A DNA stretch of 64,000 bases from Leptospira ellinghausenii (lineage in GTDB: Bacteria; Spirochaetota; Leptospiria; Leptospirales; Leptospiraceae). Positions 26,389 to 35,559 of the stretch are shown here, in pieces. The translations under genes and the position numbers were made by a program. The stretch spans positions 1,302,001 to 1,366,000 of the forward strand of contig NZ_BFAZ01000009.1 of assembly GCF_003114815.1 (NCBI RefSeq), read 5' to 3'. Under the pieces are notes generated by a model, which saw only the letters and a list, made by a program, of their open reading frames with translations, did not search any database and was not told the origin of the DNA. Every line of letters starts with the position of its first letter. The stretch's first letter is position 1.

Positions 26389-27318
26389 ATGGGTGTGCGT
26401 GAACAAGTTTTACAAACATTAGTCAAGATATTTCCAACTTACGATGCCTCTCTTGCCATTGCTGGCGGTGGGTGTAAGGCTTTTTATGCACTTGGTGTTG
26501 GGAAAACATTACGTGAGTGGGGAGTTCGTTTTACCGAATTATCGGGTGTCTCGGCGGGAGCTGCTATGGCACTTTGTATCCTCTCACAAACAGAAGAAGA
26601 GTCTGTCGAATACTTCGAAGAAATCACCAAACGGAATTCTCGTAATTTTCATTTTTCCAATTTACTCAGAGGGGAATCAACTTTCCCTCATGAAGACATG
26701 TATAGACGCACCATTCGATTTGGAATGCGTTTTGACCGCGTGTTAGAATCGGGTGCAAAAATTTGGATCCATTCCGTGAAAGCCCACCCGAAAGAGGATT
26801 CACTCAAAAATAAATTTCGTTTAGCAAGGTTGATTTCAGAAACAGGAAGAGCCTTTATTCTAGATGATAGAGATAGGTCAGAAGGGATTCCAGCAAATCG
26901 GACCGCAGAAATCATTAAAAAATGGAATATGGAAGATGTTGATTTCACAGAGAAAGACTTTGTGAATCCGGAAACCATTGAACAATTTATACTAAATTCT
27001 TCATCCATTCCGCCGATTGTGGACTTTCAGTCAGTAGGCAATGAATATTACCTAGATGGTGGGCTCACAAATAATATGATGATCGAATCATTTGCACCAA
27101 AAGCAAAAATCATTGGAATCCATTATGAGCCAAATACCATTGTAGGTAAGGATCCAGATTTACTTGCCCGCACTTTCCTCATCACACCATCCAAACCACT
27201 TCCCATCACATCTTTTGATTATACCAATCCAAGAGGTGTTCGAGAGACCTATGAATTAGGAAAGGCGGACGCGTTGGCCAAAAAATCAGAAATTATCAAT
27301 TATTTAAAAAAGGACTGA
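26389..27318 (+). CDS. Patatin-like phospholipase
   Basis: 309 residues from the ATG at 26389. The frame extends to 26350, but that would overlap the previous gene, and the extra residues are not patatin-like. The oxyanion motif is AIAGGGCKAFYALG, the nucleophile elbow GVSAG (Ser55), and the catalytic Asp lies in YYLDGGLTNN. There is no signal peptide, so it acts inside the cell or from the cytoplasmic face as a lipid acyl hydrolase. Its end overlaps the convergent aminotransferase by 19 bases. Confidence 0.92.
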   Translation: MGVREQVLQTLVKIFPTYDASLAIAGGGCKAFYALGVGKTLREWGVRFTELSGVSAGAAMALCILSQTEEESVEYFEEITKRNSRNFHFSNLLRGESTFPHEDMYRRTIRFGMRFDRVLESGAKIWIHSVKAHPKEDSLKNKFRLARLISETGRAFILDDRDRSEGIPANRTAEIIKKWNMEDVDFTEKDFVNPETIEQFILNSSSIPPIVDFQSVGNEYYLDGGLTNNMMIESFAPKAKIIGIHYEPNTIVGKDPDLLARTFLITPSKPLPITSFDYTNPRGVRETYELGKADALAKKSEIINYLKKD

Positions 27319-28502
27319 ATAGAGTCTAGGCCTTTTTCCAAAATTTCTTCTTCCGTAACAAGAGAAATTACAACAATGCATCTGTTATGCGAAAATCCGT
27401 ACCAAGAACCTGGATGTAATAAAACGCCAGTATTGAATAAAATTTCTCCAACAATTTTCTCATCTTTTTTATCGAAATTTAGCTCGAGTAAAAAGTACCA
27501 ACCTGCTTCTATTGGGTGAACTTTTTTACAGTAGGAAAATTGGCTCACAAAATCTTTACAGATTGAATAGTTTCGCATAATTCGTGTTCGAATTCGATTT
27601 TGAACCATAGTTTTCCATGGTAACAATTCATTCGTTGCCAGTTGGACCAAAGAATTTACCGAAAGGTAAGTATCTGAAATGAAGCTGAGTTTTTTCTGGA
27701 TTTCTGTTTTGATTGGTTCAGGAGAAAGATTGAGGATCCATGCTAATTTGGTTTGAGGCAAAGCTAACATTTTGGAAAAACCATGGCAAACAAAAAGTGG
27801 GAAATTTGGATTTGAGGGAAGGTGATGTGGTTCTCCAAAAAAATCATATGATTCAAACACTTCGTCAACAATCACTGGGATTTGAAAGCCAAATGATTCC
27901 CATTTTTTCCAGAAGGTTTCCGTCGTTTTGGATCCTGTTGGATTCGAAGGACTTACCAAAACAATCAGTTTAGTTTTGGTACTGATTGAATTCGCAATCG
28001 TTTCTGCATCGTAAACCCAAGAACCATCAATTTGATTTTCTTTTAATTCATAATGCACTTCCTTTAAATTTTCCAATCCAATCAGAAAACTAAATAATGG
28101 ATACCCTGGATTAGGGGTTAATACTTCATCTCCTGGATTTGTGAGTAATTTAAATAGATAAGAATATGCTTCCGATGTACTCGCTGTTAAATGAAAACTA
28201 GAAGCATTTACTTGGATTCCACGATTTAGATAGAGGGAACTAATTTCATTGCGAGTTGATTCTAAACCTTCTGCTATTGGATCATAAATACTAGCATTCA
28301 AATTAGAAAGTATGTGAGTTAAAACGGAAGGTGGAAACTCTAATCCCATTTCAGTAAGATTAGAATTTCCTAAATCTATGATTGGTTTTCCTGCCTTTAT
28401 TCTTTCAGTTTTGAATTGGTAAATCGAATTCTCTGTGTTTAGATCACCAAGTAAACCAAATCGATCCGAAAAGTGGAAGTGCTCTTTGGTCAAATCATCC
28501 AA
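27300..28502 (-). CDS. Class I/II PLP-dependent aminotransferase
   Basis: 400 residues, fold type I. The pyridoxal phosphate Lys is Lys244 in HGFSKMLALPQTKLAW. The substrate and cofactor motifs NPGYPLF, SPSNPTG and VDEVFESY are present, and the C-terminal Arg lies in the region NRCIVVIS. The fold fits alanine- or aspartate-type transaminases; the exact amino acid is open. It overlaps the upstream SDR gene by 8 bases, so they are co-transcribed. Confidence 0.9.
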   Translation of the reverse strand: MDDLTKEHFHFSDRFGLLGDLNTENSIYQFKTERIKAGKPIIDLGNSNLTEMGLEFPPSVLTHILSNLNASIYDPIAEGLESTRNEISSLYLNRGIQVNASSFHLTASTSEAYSYLFKLLTNPGDEVLTPNPGYPLFSFLIGLENLKEVHYELKENQIDGSWVYDAETIANSISTKTKLIVLVSPSNPTGSKTTETFWKKWESFGFQIPVIVDEVFESYDFFGEPHHLPSNPNFPLFVCHGFSKMLALPQTKLAWILNLSPEPIKTEIQKKLSFISDTYLSVNSLVQLATNELLPWKTMVQNRIRTRIMRNYSICKDFVSQFSYCKKVHPIEAGWYFLLELNFDKKDEKIVGEILFNTGVLLHPGSWYGFSHNRCIVVISLVTEEEILEKGLDSIQSFFK

Positions 28503-29274
28503 CTTTATTCAATGATTTTGCAATTTTACGAATGATGATTCTTGGAGTGATCCTAACGGATTCTGCCAACAAAAAGTTAATGAATCCTGGAATTTTCACT
28601 ACACGTTTTGCAAACAAAGCCTTTAAACCGATTTCAACAACATCTTGTGAATTCATTGCCAAAAAAGATGATTTGACTAACTTACTTCCCGACATATTCG
28701 CTCTTTCGAAGAATTCTGTTCGTGTGGGACCAGGACAAAGACATGAAACTGTTATTCCGTAATCACTTACTTCTTCAGCAAGTCCTTCGCTTAACGATAG
28801 TACGTATGCTTTTGTAGCATAATAATTTGTCATAAGTGGGCCTGGTTGAAAAGCAGCTGTGGATGCTACATTTAAAATAAAACCTTCTTTACTTGTTACC
28901 ATGTCTTGTAAAAACAAATGGCATAATTCTGCGAGAGTTGTCACATTCAGTTGGATCATTTTAGATTCTTCTGAAAAAGAATTTTTGTGAAATTCGCCAT
29001 TGAGTCCATAACCAGCATTGTTAATCAGGCAATTGACATTTATTTTTAATTTTTTGACAGCTTTATAAACTTTTTCCGCAGCATTTGGTAGAGATAAATC
29101 TTCAGCGATGACAACTCCTTCCACTCCATACTTTTGTTTGAGTTCACTAGCAAGGCTTTTGAGCCTGTCAGCACTCCTTGCTACCAAAATTGGAGTATAA
29201 CCTTTTTTTGCCAATGAGTGGGCAAAATCTTTTCCGAGTCCTGTCGATGCACCTGTAATTAAAGCATATTTCAT
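28495..29274 (-). CDS. Short-chain dehydrogenase/reductase
   Basis: 259 residues. The cofactor motif is TGASTGLG, followed by VARSADRLK (Arg suggests NADPH); NNAG is present, and the active site is STAAFQPGPLMTNYYATKAY. The C-terminal 60 residues are hydrophobic and basic, typical of DltE-like or 3-ketoacyl-type reductases of lipid metabolism. It starts the operon with the aminotransferase and is divergent from an MFS gene; an inverted repeat lies between them. Confidence 0.9.
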   Translation of the reverse strand: MKYALITGASTGLGKDFAHSLAKKGYTPILVARSADRLKSLASELKQKYGVEGVVIAEDLSLPNAAEKVYKAVKKLKINVNCLINNAGYGLNGEFHKNSFSEESKMIQLNVTTLAELCHLFLQDMVTSKEGFILNVASTAAFQPGPLMTNYYATKAYVLSLSEGLAEEVSDYGITVSCLCPGPTRTEFFERANMSGSKLVKSSFLAMNSQDVVEIGLKALFAKRVVKIPGFINFLLAESVRITPRIIIRKIAKSLNKVG

Positions 29275-29335
29275 AAGGGAAATTTATTTCAATTTCGAAA
29301 ACTTGGCAATTCTTAAATAATTTGTTTTGGCAATT

Positions 29336-29351
29336 TTGACTACCTGGTCAA
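29336..29351. promoter_or_regulatory. Inverted repeat, possible operator
   Basis: TTGAC-TACCTG-GTCAA: exact 5-base arms around 6 bases, ending 10 bases before the MFS start codon and about 60 bases before the divergent SDR. This is the spacing expected of a dimeric repressor site of the TetR or MarR type. No regulator gene is adjacent, so the assignment is weak. Confidence 0.3.
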
Positions 29352-29361
29352 TATTCGTATT

Positions 29362-30585
29362 ATGAGCCAACCTCTTACCCATCCGCTTCATACCATCCAA
29401 AAAGAAAGAGCCATAATTTTTATTTTAGCTGCACTCCAATTTTTGCACATACTCGATTTTGTTATTATGATGCCACTTGGACCTGTTTTTATGCAGAGTT
29501 TCAAAATTGATTCCGCTGCTTTTGGATTACTTGTATCCTCTTATTCAATCAGTGCTGGTGTTTTTGGTTTAGTTGGAGCCTTGTTTTTAGATTCCTTTGA
29601 TCGTAAAATGAGTTTACTTGTATTATTTTTTGGTTTTTCTTTTGGAACTTTATTATGTGCGGTAGCTCCTAACTATTCATTTTTCCTTTTTGCAAGGATC
29701 ATTGCAGGAGGATTTGGAGGGATGATTGGAGCAACGGTGTTATCTATCATTGGAGATATCATTCCAGTGTTTAGACGAGGAACTGCAACTGGAGTGGTGA
29801 TGAGTTCCTTTTCTGTTGCCTCTGTGATTGGAATTCCAATTGGATTATCCTTAGCCAATCAGTATGGATGGCATTTTCCGTTTTTATCTTTAGCAATTGC
29901 AGGATTTTTGATTTTGCCGATAGGATACAAGGTATTACCAGCTATCCGATACCATCTAGACTCTGATGAACATCCAAAACAATCTCAGTTTAAGTCACTC
30001 AAAGAAGTTCTCCTTAAAAAAGACCATATGGCACCTTTTATTTTTATGGTTTTTCTAATGTTTGGTGGATTTACTATTATCCCTTTTTTAAGTCCATTTT
30101 TGGTATCTAATGTTGGTTTGGCGGTAGATGAATTGCCATATATATATTTTTTTGGTGGTTTATTTACTTTTTTTACAAGTCGTCTGATTGGAAAACTTGC
30201 TGATCGTTTTGGAAAGTTAAAAGTATATCAAATCATATCAATATTGGCTATTATTCCCATCGTATTAGTTGTTACTTTAACAAAAACTTCTCTGCCTATC
30301 GTTCTCGTCATCACAACTGTATTTATGATTTTAGTTTCAGGAAGAATGGTGCCTGCATTTGCGATGGTAACATCTGCTGTTGAACCACGAATTCGTGGGA
30401 GTTTTATGTCAGTGAATTCTGCCATTCAACAGATTGCTTCAGGAGCTGCATCTTTCGTCGCAGGATTGATTTTAGTGCAAACATCTGACCAACAGTTTTT
30501 GAATTATGAGTTGGTTGGAATGATTTCTGTTTTCAGTTTATTGTTTAGTGTTTACCTGGCAAAAAATATTAAAATTGCAGGTTAG
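29362..30585 (+). CDS. MFS transporter
   Basis: 407 residues with twelve predicted membrane helices. The loop between helices 2 and 3 has DSFDRKMSLL (the MFS motif A, here without the leading Gly), mirrored by GKLADRFGKLKVY in the second half. ILDFVIMMPLGP in helix 1 is common in drug and sugar efflux permeases of the DHA1 type. The substrate is unknown. The gene stands alone, divergent from the SDR-aminotransferase pair. Confidence 0.92.
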   Translation: MSQPLTHPLHTIQKERAIIFILAALQFLHILDFVIMMPLGPVFMQSFKIDSAAFGLLVSSYSISAGVFGLVGALFLDSFDRKMSLLVLFFGFSFGTLLCAVAPNYSFFLFARIIAGGFGGMIGATVLSIIGDIIPVFRRGTATGVVMSSFSVASVIGIPIGLSLANQYGWHFPFLSLAIAGFLILPIGYKVLPAIRYHLDSDEHPKQSQFKSLKEVLLKKDHMAPFIFMVFLMFGGFTIIPFLSPFLVSNVGLAVDELPYIYFFGGLFTFFTSRLIGKLADRFGKLKVYQIISILAIIPIVLVVTLTKTSLPIVLVITTVFMILVSGRMVPAFAMVTSAVEPRIRGSFMSVNSAIQQIASGAASFVAGLILVQTSDQQFLNYELVGMISVFSLLFSVYLAKNIKIAG

Positions 30586-30619
30586 AAAATTAAACGAAAC
30601 TAGCAAAAGTTAGATTATA

Positions 30620-31540
30620 CTATAATTCTAATTTTCCAGTTTCAAGAAAATCGATGATCATACGTTTTTGAGCAGGTGTGATCATCTTTTTTTCCAAAAG
30701 TTGATTTAGTATTTCTTCAGCGGTTCCTATTTCAATACCACTTAATTCAGAGAAAATATATTGAAAGTATTTATCAATTCTGTGGTCAGAAATATAGGAT
30801 GTGAGTTTGGAACTTGTTTCTAAAATCAAATTTTGACGACGCACCAATTCTTCCATAGTCGATAAAATAATGGATACTTCGGGATCCTCTGCAAATAATT
30901 GCATCATATGATCGTAAATTTTGGGAGATTGTAGAGGAAGTTCATAAATTGAATCTCCTAAGGCGGTGTATAACGATTTTTCTTCTTCATAATCCAAACC
31001 AGTATATTTATTTAAGTTTGATACCACTTCGGATGGAAGGATAGTCAGAAATTGACAGGCATATTCTGGTTCTTTCAAGTAACGGACAAAATATTGAATC
31101 AAATCACAAATTCTTAAATAACTAACAAAAGTCCAATATTTGAAACTTCGAATATCAAACATATGTTTTATCGTCTTTTCTCGTTTTAGAGATTCGCGAA
31201 GATTCATATAATTTTCAAAATCAACTTTAAATAAATAACTTAAAGTATGATTGGAAAATGATTCTATGATTTCGCGTACTAAAGTTGGCTCACCTATGTA
31301 TAAAAAATAAGTGATTAGTTCAAGGTTGTCTTTGTTGGTCCAAAGAAATTTTTCTAAATTTTTTGCAGGAATTTGTGAAAATGCGGAAAAGCCGATTTTG
31401 AAAGTTACTTTATCTTGCAAAAATGCTTCTAGTTTGTTTTTGGCTATACAATCTTCGTCTGCGTCTTGTTTAGCGAATGAATGCCTGCAACTTGGAGGGC
31501 AGGCTTCATATAGTGATGTTCCTAAAAAGCATTTTGGCAT
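30620..31540 (-). CDS. Unknown helical protein with N-terminal cysteine cluster
   Basis: 306 residues. The first 31 contain four cysteines (4, 14, 18 and 31; C-x9-C-x3-C-x12-C), a possible metal site. The rest is almost wholly helical, with no signal peptide or membrane segment. The C-terminus includes GTAEEILNQLLEKKMITPAQKR. I do not recognise a family. It starts 3 bases after the stop of the small lipoprotein gene, so the two form an operon. Confidence 0.65.
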   Translation of the reverse strand: MPKCFLGTSLYEACPPSCRHSFAKQDADEDCIAKNKLEAFLQDKVTFKIGFSAFSQIPAKNLEKFLWTNKDNLELITYFLYIGEPTLVREIIESFSNHTLSYLFKVDFENYMNLRESLKREKTIKHMFDIRSFKYWTFVSYLRICDLIQYFVRYLKEPEYACQFLTILPSEVVSNLNKYTGLDYEEEKSLYTALGDSIYELPLQSPKIYDHMMQLFAEDPEVSIILSTMEELVRRQNLILETSSKLTSYISDHRIDKYFQYIFSELSGIEIGTAEEILNQLLEKKMITPAQKRMIIDFLETGKLEL

Positions 31541-31543
31541 GAA

Positions 31544-32008
31544 TTATTGCATCAACTCTCCACAATCTCTCATTTCAGGAGCATATGGATTTTTTACTTC
31601 TTTCCCAGTCATTAACCATGATTTATCAACCATTGGACAATAAAATCGATTGTACTTCAATTGATTTGGTACCTCGGCTTTCATTTGAATCAATATTTCT
31701 TGGATTTTGGAAATTTTTTCATAACTAGATTCTAAATCACTCTCATTTGATGGTATGTTGGTTACAATCTGGTCTGCCCAAGATTTTAATTTTGGATGGC
31801 CACTTGTACCTAAACTTTGAACTGATTCGGAAAATTCTTTCCAAGCCGGCTTTGGATTTTCTTTCAAATATTCTTCTAGGATTGTTTGGTTTTTCGAAAA
31901 AACTGTTTCTACAAGTTTTTCATGGTTTGGAGAGAAGGGAACGACATCTTCTTTGCAGGATTGGGCGAAAATGGCTAAAATGAGGAGTGAAATCCGTAAT
32001 ACTTTCAT
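31544..32008 (-). CDS. Lipoprotein with CusB/DUF3347-like C-terminal motif
   Basis: 154 residues from the ATG at 32008 (MKVLRISLL), which begins a proper lipoprotein signal ending AQSC (Cys18); the longer frame adds a polar leader. Residues about 25-110 are helical. The C-terminus reads RFYCPMVDKSWL, then EVKNPYAPEMRDCGEL. This Y-C-P-M ... N-P-Y-x-x-x-M-x-x-C-G pattern is known from metal-binding tails in DUF3347 proteins and some CusB-type efflux adaptors, where Met and Cys bind copper or silver. A metal-binding envelope protein is my inference. Confidence 0.7.
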   Translation of the reverse strand: MKVLRISLLILAIFAQSCKEDVVPFSPNHEKLVETVFSKNQTILEEYLKENPKPAWKEFSESVQSLGTSGHPKLKSWADQIVTNIPSNESDLESSYEKISKIQEILIQMKAEVPNQLKYNRFYCPMVDKSWLMTGKEVKNPYAPEMRDCGELMQ

Positions 32009-32147
32009 AATTTGATTCTTTTTTCCTATCTTGGAATTGGAATTCAAATTTTACAGGCGAGTTTGTTGGAAGGAAATTGCTTTTTTCTCGACAAAGCCGC
32101 TTTTTCAAGCATGATGACAGAAAAGTTCACGAAGGTGTAATTCCATT

Positions 32148-32498
32148 ATGATTATTGTAGAAGGCATTGGCCACGTCAGTATCCCCGTCTCCCAACTCGA
32201 CACCTCTATCGATTTTTACCGGGACATTTTTGACTTCGAAGTGGAGACAAAGAAGGCTACTGAGGCAATTCTTTCTCTCGATTCGTTCCGAATTCGTTTG
32301 GTGAAAGCAGAGGTTTCAGATCGATCCCTTCCTATCCTTAGTTTTGTGATGGATGTGGATGATTTTACAGAAGCAATCAGCGAATTAGAAGAAAAGAATG
32401 TAAAGATTATCAAGGGACCTGAGGGAACCGATTCTGGAGAAAGCCTTACTTTTGCTGATCCAAGTCAAAATTTAATCGAGATTTTTTACTCTAACTAA
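32148..32498 (+). CDS. VOC/glyoxalase-fold protein
   Basis: 116 residues with the paired beta-alpha-beta-beta-beta units of the vicinal oxygen chelate family. The N-terminal GHVSIPVSQLDTSIDFYRDIF supplies the first metal His, and the C-terminal FADPSQNLIEIFY the last Glu. It could be a glyoxalase, dioxygenase, epimerase or antibiotic-binding protein; the sequence does not decide. It stands alone between the lipoprotein (divergent) and a 493-residue unknown protein. Confidence 0.88.
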   Translation: MIIVEGIGHVSIPVSQLDTSIDFYRDIFDFEVETKKATEAILSLDSFRIRLVKAEVSDRSLPILSFVMDVDDFTEAISELEEKNVKIIKGPEGTDSGESLTFADPSQNLIEIFYSN

Positions 32499-32542
32499 AA
32501 CCTGTTGCTTTTTTAATCTTTTATTCGTAACATCCTCTTGGT

Positions 32543-34024
32543 ATGTCGCAAGAGTTTCGAGGGGATGATCACGAGATCCAATTCATTGCTGATTTTAAGA
32601 AAGGTTATGTATACTTTCTAAATAATTTCCAAAACATCGTTGGAAGTTTTTTACAATTCCTAAGCACAGGGCTCACCGAAGCAAACAAACGTGAGATCTT
32701 ACCTTTCCGAAAAACTCTCGACCAAGAACTAGACAAATCACAAAAAAAAATAAAAGAAATCATCTTTAACTTAGATGAAAAACATCTATTTGCTCAAGTA
32801 AGGAAAGATTACTCTCGGTATTTTTCACGTCACATGGAAGATACCAATCGCGATGACTTCATTCAGTTCCATTTAATCTTTGAGATGTTGAGATATTTCC
32901 TTATCGAAACCAAAGAAGGTTGGGAAAAACTAAAAGCTGCTGTTCAAAGTAACCAATTTGCTGATTTAGAATTTCAAAATAACGGACTACTAAACTATCG
33001 AATCCTTCCTGCTCTTGAAAAATTATTTCAATTAGAAATTTTACTCAAACGTATGAGTTTTATATTACAAATTGATAATCCGAATTGTTTAACAGAATTC
33101 AAACCTACAAAACCAAAATACCGAGATAAAGGAACTTACCGTCTTTCCTCCGTTTTTGAAGAATCTTTATATGATAAACCAAAAGAATTAGATCCTGAAG
33201 ATTCTGGAATTGAATACAAAGCTGATGAAGTCATAAACAGTCATCAGGAAAAAGTGAAAGATAATTGGAAGACGATCAAACAAAAAAACAAAACAGAAGG
33301 AGAACTCAATTATATCCAAGCATATGGAAAGTATACTTGGAACTCAGACCAACATTATTTTTTTAGATATGAATTGGATAAATATATTGCGGAAAAATCA
33401 TTATTTAAAAATGCAATTAGTTTAGATTCTCATTTAGGTGCAGACGAACAAGTGTTACGTTCTGAATTAATTCGTTCCATGACAAGTCTTGAAAAAAAAA
33501 GTAAGTCAGCTGAAGATTTCGAACTCGAATACCAAACTTTCTTAAAACAGTTTTTTACTTTTTGTGAAAATATCATTCTGATGAATATGATGTTACCCAC
33601 TCAATTTAAATATGTTTTTTTGTTTCATTTAGGTCCATCTCACTTTTATATGATTGCCAAAAAGTTTCTTATGGAAGTGAACACTGGTTATATCCATGCC
33701 AGAGGGAATGATGGTAAAAAAGTGATCCGTGTGATTCCAAGTGAATATGTAAAAAAACATGTAATCGATTATTGGAACGAAGTGATTTTGCCAAATGTAG
33801 GTGAAGAAAAAAATAACTTAGCCTTACTTAAAAAAATTACAGAAATGATTGAAGAGAAATATAAAGAAATTTCTAGATTAGTGATCAAAAATTACGACGA
33901 CCTTGATCCGGAAATCAAAGCATCAAAAACAAGAGAAACAATTTTTAGAGAGTATATGAATGAGTGGATGGGAGCTGCGAATCTCATCGTATTCAAACGA
34001 TTTGTGAAGAATAAATCCTACTAA
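32543..34024 (+). CDS. Unknown large helical protein
   Basis: 493 residues, charged and mostly helical, without signal peptide or membrane helices. It holds a Lys-rich middle (EVINSHQEKVKDNWKTIKQ) and a C-terminal half with FKYVFLFHLGPSHFYMIAKK and RVIPSEYVKKHVIDYW. No catalytic motif stands out, and I do not recognise the family; it may be a Leptospira-specific cytoplasmic protein. It ends in a 4-base overlap with the convergent IPT/TIG lipoprotein gene. Confidence 0.65.
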   Translation: MSQEFRGDDHEIQFIADFKKGYVYFLNNFQNIVGSFLQFLSTGLTEANKREILPFRKTLDQELDKSQKKIKEIIFNLDEKHLFAQVRKDYSRYFSRHMEDTNRDDFIQFHLIFEMLRYFLIETKEGWEKLKAAVQSNQFADLEFQNNGLLNYRILPALEKLFQLEILLKRMSFILQIDNPNCLTEFKPTKPKYRDKGTYRLSSVFEESLYDKPKELDPEDSGIEYKADEVINSHQEKVKDNWKTIKQKNKTEGELNYIQAYGKYTWNSDQHYFFRYELDKYIAEKSLFKNAISLDSHLGADEQVLRSELIRSMTSLEKKSKSAEDFELEYQTFLKQFFTFCENIILMNMMLPTQFKYVFLFHLGPSHFYMIAKKFLMEVNTGYIHARGNDGKKVIRVIPSEYVKKHVIDYWNEVILPNVGEEKNNLALLKKITEMIEEKYKEISRLVIKNYDDLDPEIKASKTRETIFREYMNEWMGAANLIVFKRFVKNKSY

Positions 34025-34713
34025 AGAACTAAGCTACAGGTTGCAGATTCTGCTGTAACGTAAAACTGCGTTGCAACTCCTGCAGGAAAGGGAATGATGG
34101 GGTTGTTCTGAAGTACATAATCGGTAGCTTTGCAAGAACGACTAAACACTCGAACAGTGACTACACTGTCACAACCTATCGTTAAGTTTCGAGTACTTAA
34201 CAATGTATCTGTTCTATAGGCTTTTGTCTCATTTCCATCATATTCAACAGAAATTCCTTGTCCTTGTTTGAGTTCGATTTCGGGGCCATATGCTTTATTG
34301 GTCACTGCATAACAGTCCACAAAGAATTCAGTGCCAGAACAGTTCACTCCCTCTTTCGAATTTGGCAAACAAGATCCACCTGATTTTGAAACCGTTATAT
34401 AACCTGAATATGTACCATCTGGCACTTTTGTGTAAAGTTCTGTACCAAGATTTAATGTTATGGATGCAAGTGTATCGTTGAAACGAACCACGGGATCAAT
34501 TCCAAAATTTTCACCTTTGATCACAACTTCCGTCGCACTATACGTTGCATTGGAATTGTTTTGAGCTGGAGTTCCAATTTGAGGGGTCACCGATGAAATG
34601 ACAGGTGCAGAGGTTAATAAAGCAGCCAACGGATCTTCTGAAGACGACTTCACGCAGGAAAAACTGTTTCCAATCACTAACGAGAATCCGATTGTGTATA
34701 AAATCCTTCTCAT
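34021..34713 (-). CDS. Lipoprotein with IPT/TIG domain
   Basis: 230 residues from the ATG at 34713 (MRRILYTIGFS), preceded by GGG; the open frame to 34803 is unlikely because it would overlap the divergent enoyl-CoA hydratase. The signal ends SFSC (Cys20). Residues 40-110 form an immunoglobulin-like IPT/TIG domain (ISSVTPQIG ... VVIKGENFG ... VRFND), and the rest is strand-rich with about five cysteines. It is a likely surface or periplasmic protein; its binding partner is unknown. Confidence 0.8.
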   Translation of the reverse strand: MRRILYTIGFSLVIGNSFSCVKSSSEDPLAALLTSAPVISSVTPQIGTPAQNNSNATYSATEVVIKGENFGIDPVVRFNDTLASITLNLGTELYTKVPDGTYSGYITVSKSGGSCLPNSKEGVNCSGTEFFVDCYAVTNKAYGPEIELKQGQGISVEYDGNETKAYRTDTLLSTRNLTIGCDSVVTVRVFSRSCKATDYVLQNNPIIPFPAGVATQFYVTAESATCSLVL

Positions 34714-34782
34714 GGTACCCACTTCCATTATCGGATATTTTTTAGAAGATTCATTTCTATTTTTTACCACACAGGAAATTCT

Positions 34783-35556
34783 ATGAACACTGTCTCCATC
34801 CAAACGATCGATACTTATGTAGCATTTATTGAACTGAACAGACCCGAAGCAAAAAATGCAATTTCAGTTCAATTTTTGGAAGAGTTACACCAAGCAATCA
34901 AAGTCGTTCAGAAGGAAAAATTTCGTGCTCTTGTCATTATGGGTGTAGGAGATGCGTTTTGTTCTGGTGCTGACTTAAAAGAACGAAAAAACATGTCTGA
35001 ACCGGAGGTTAAAAAATTTCTTCGCCATATCAATGTTTGTTTTTCTGAATTGGCAAACTTATTTATCCCAACAATTGCCGCCATTAATGGCTTTGCTTTT
35101 GGAGGTGGACTGGAATTGGCTTTATCGTGTGATATTCGTTATGCGAGTGAATCTGCTGTCATGGGCCTTACAGAAACAAAATTAGGAATCATTCCAGGAG
35201 CTGGTGGTACACAAAGATTATCAAGAATTGTAGGGGAATCAACCGCAATGGAGTGGATTTTTTCTGGAAAAAAATTCTCCAGCGCAGAGGCTCTGAGCCG
35301 AGGATTGGTCTCTAAAGTCGTGAATCCCTTGGATTTGAAGGATTCTTCTCTTGCCTTAGCAAGGGAGATTGCGGAATCTGCACCTATAGCTGTTTCTGCA
35401 TCCAAAAAGGCAATACGGCAAGGAAATTCATTGCCGATGGAATCAGCCTTGCAGTGGGAACAATTATGTTATTCTGAAACGTTAACAACAAACGATAGGT
35501 TAGAGGCCTTACAGGCATTTGCAGAAAAAAGAAAACCTATGTTTAAGGGAGAATGA
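34783..35556 (+). CDS. Enoyl-CoA hydratase/isomerase family protein
   Basis: 257 residues of the crotonase family. The CoA-binding and oxyanion segments are GVGDAFCSGADLKER and INGFAFGGGLELALSCDIR. The catalytic Glu positions are in GGGLELALS and GLTETKLGIIPGAGGTQRL, both kept, so hydratase activity is likely. Length and motifs also fit methylglutaconyl-CoA hydratase. AGGAA lies 6 bases before the ATG. It is followed 3 bases later by dcd, which starts with TTG. Confidence 0.92.
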   Translation: MNTVSIQTIDTYVAFIELNRPEAKNAISVQFLEELHQAIKVVQKEKFRALVIMGVGDAFCSGADLKERKNMSEPEVKKFLRHINVCFSELANLFIPTIAAINGFAFGGGLELALSCDIRYASESAVMGLTETKLGIIPGAGGTQRLSRIVGESTAMEWIFSGKKFSSAEALSRGLVSKVVNPLDLKDSSLALAREIAESAPIAVSASKKAIRQGNSLPMESALQWEQLCYSETLTTNDRLEALQAFAEKRKPMFKGE

Positions 35557-35559
35557 ACT

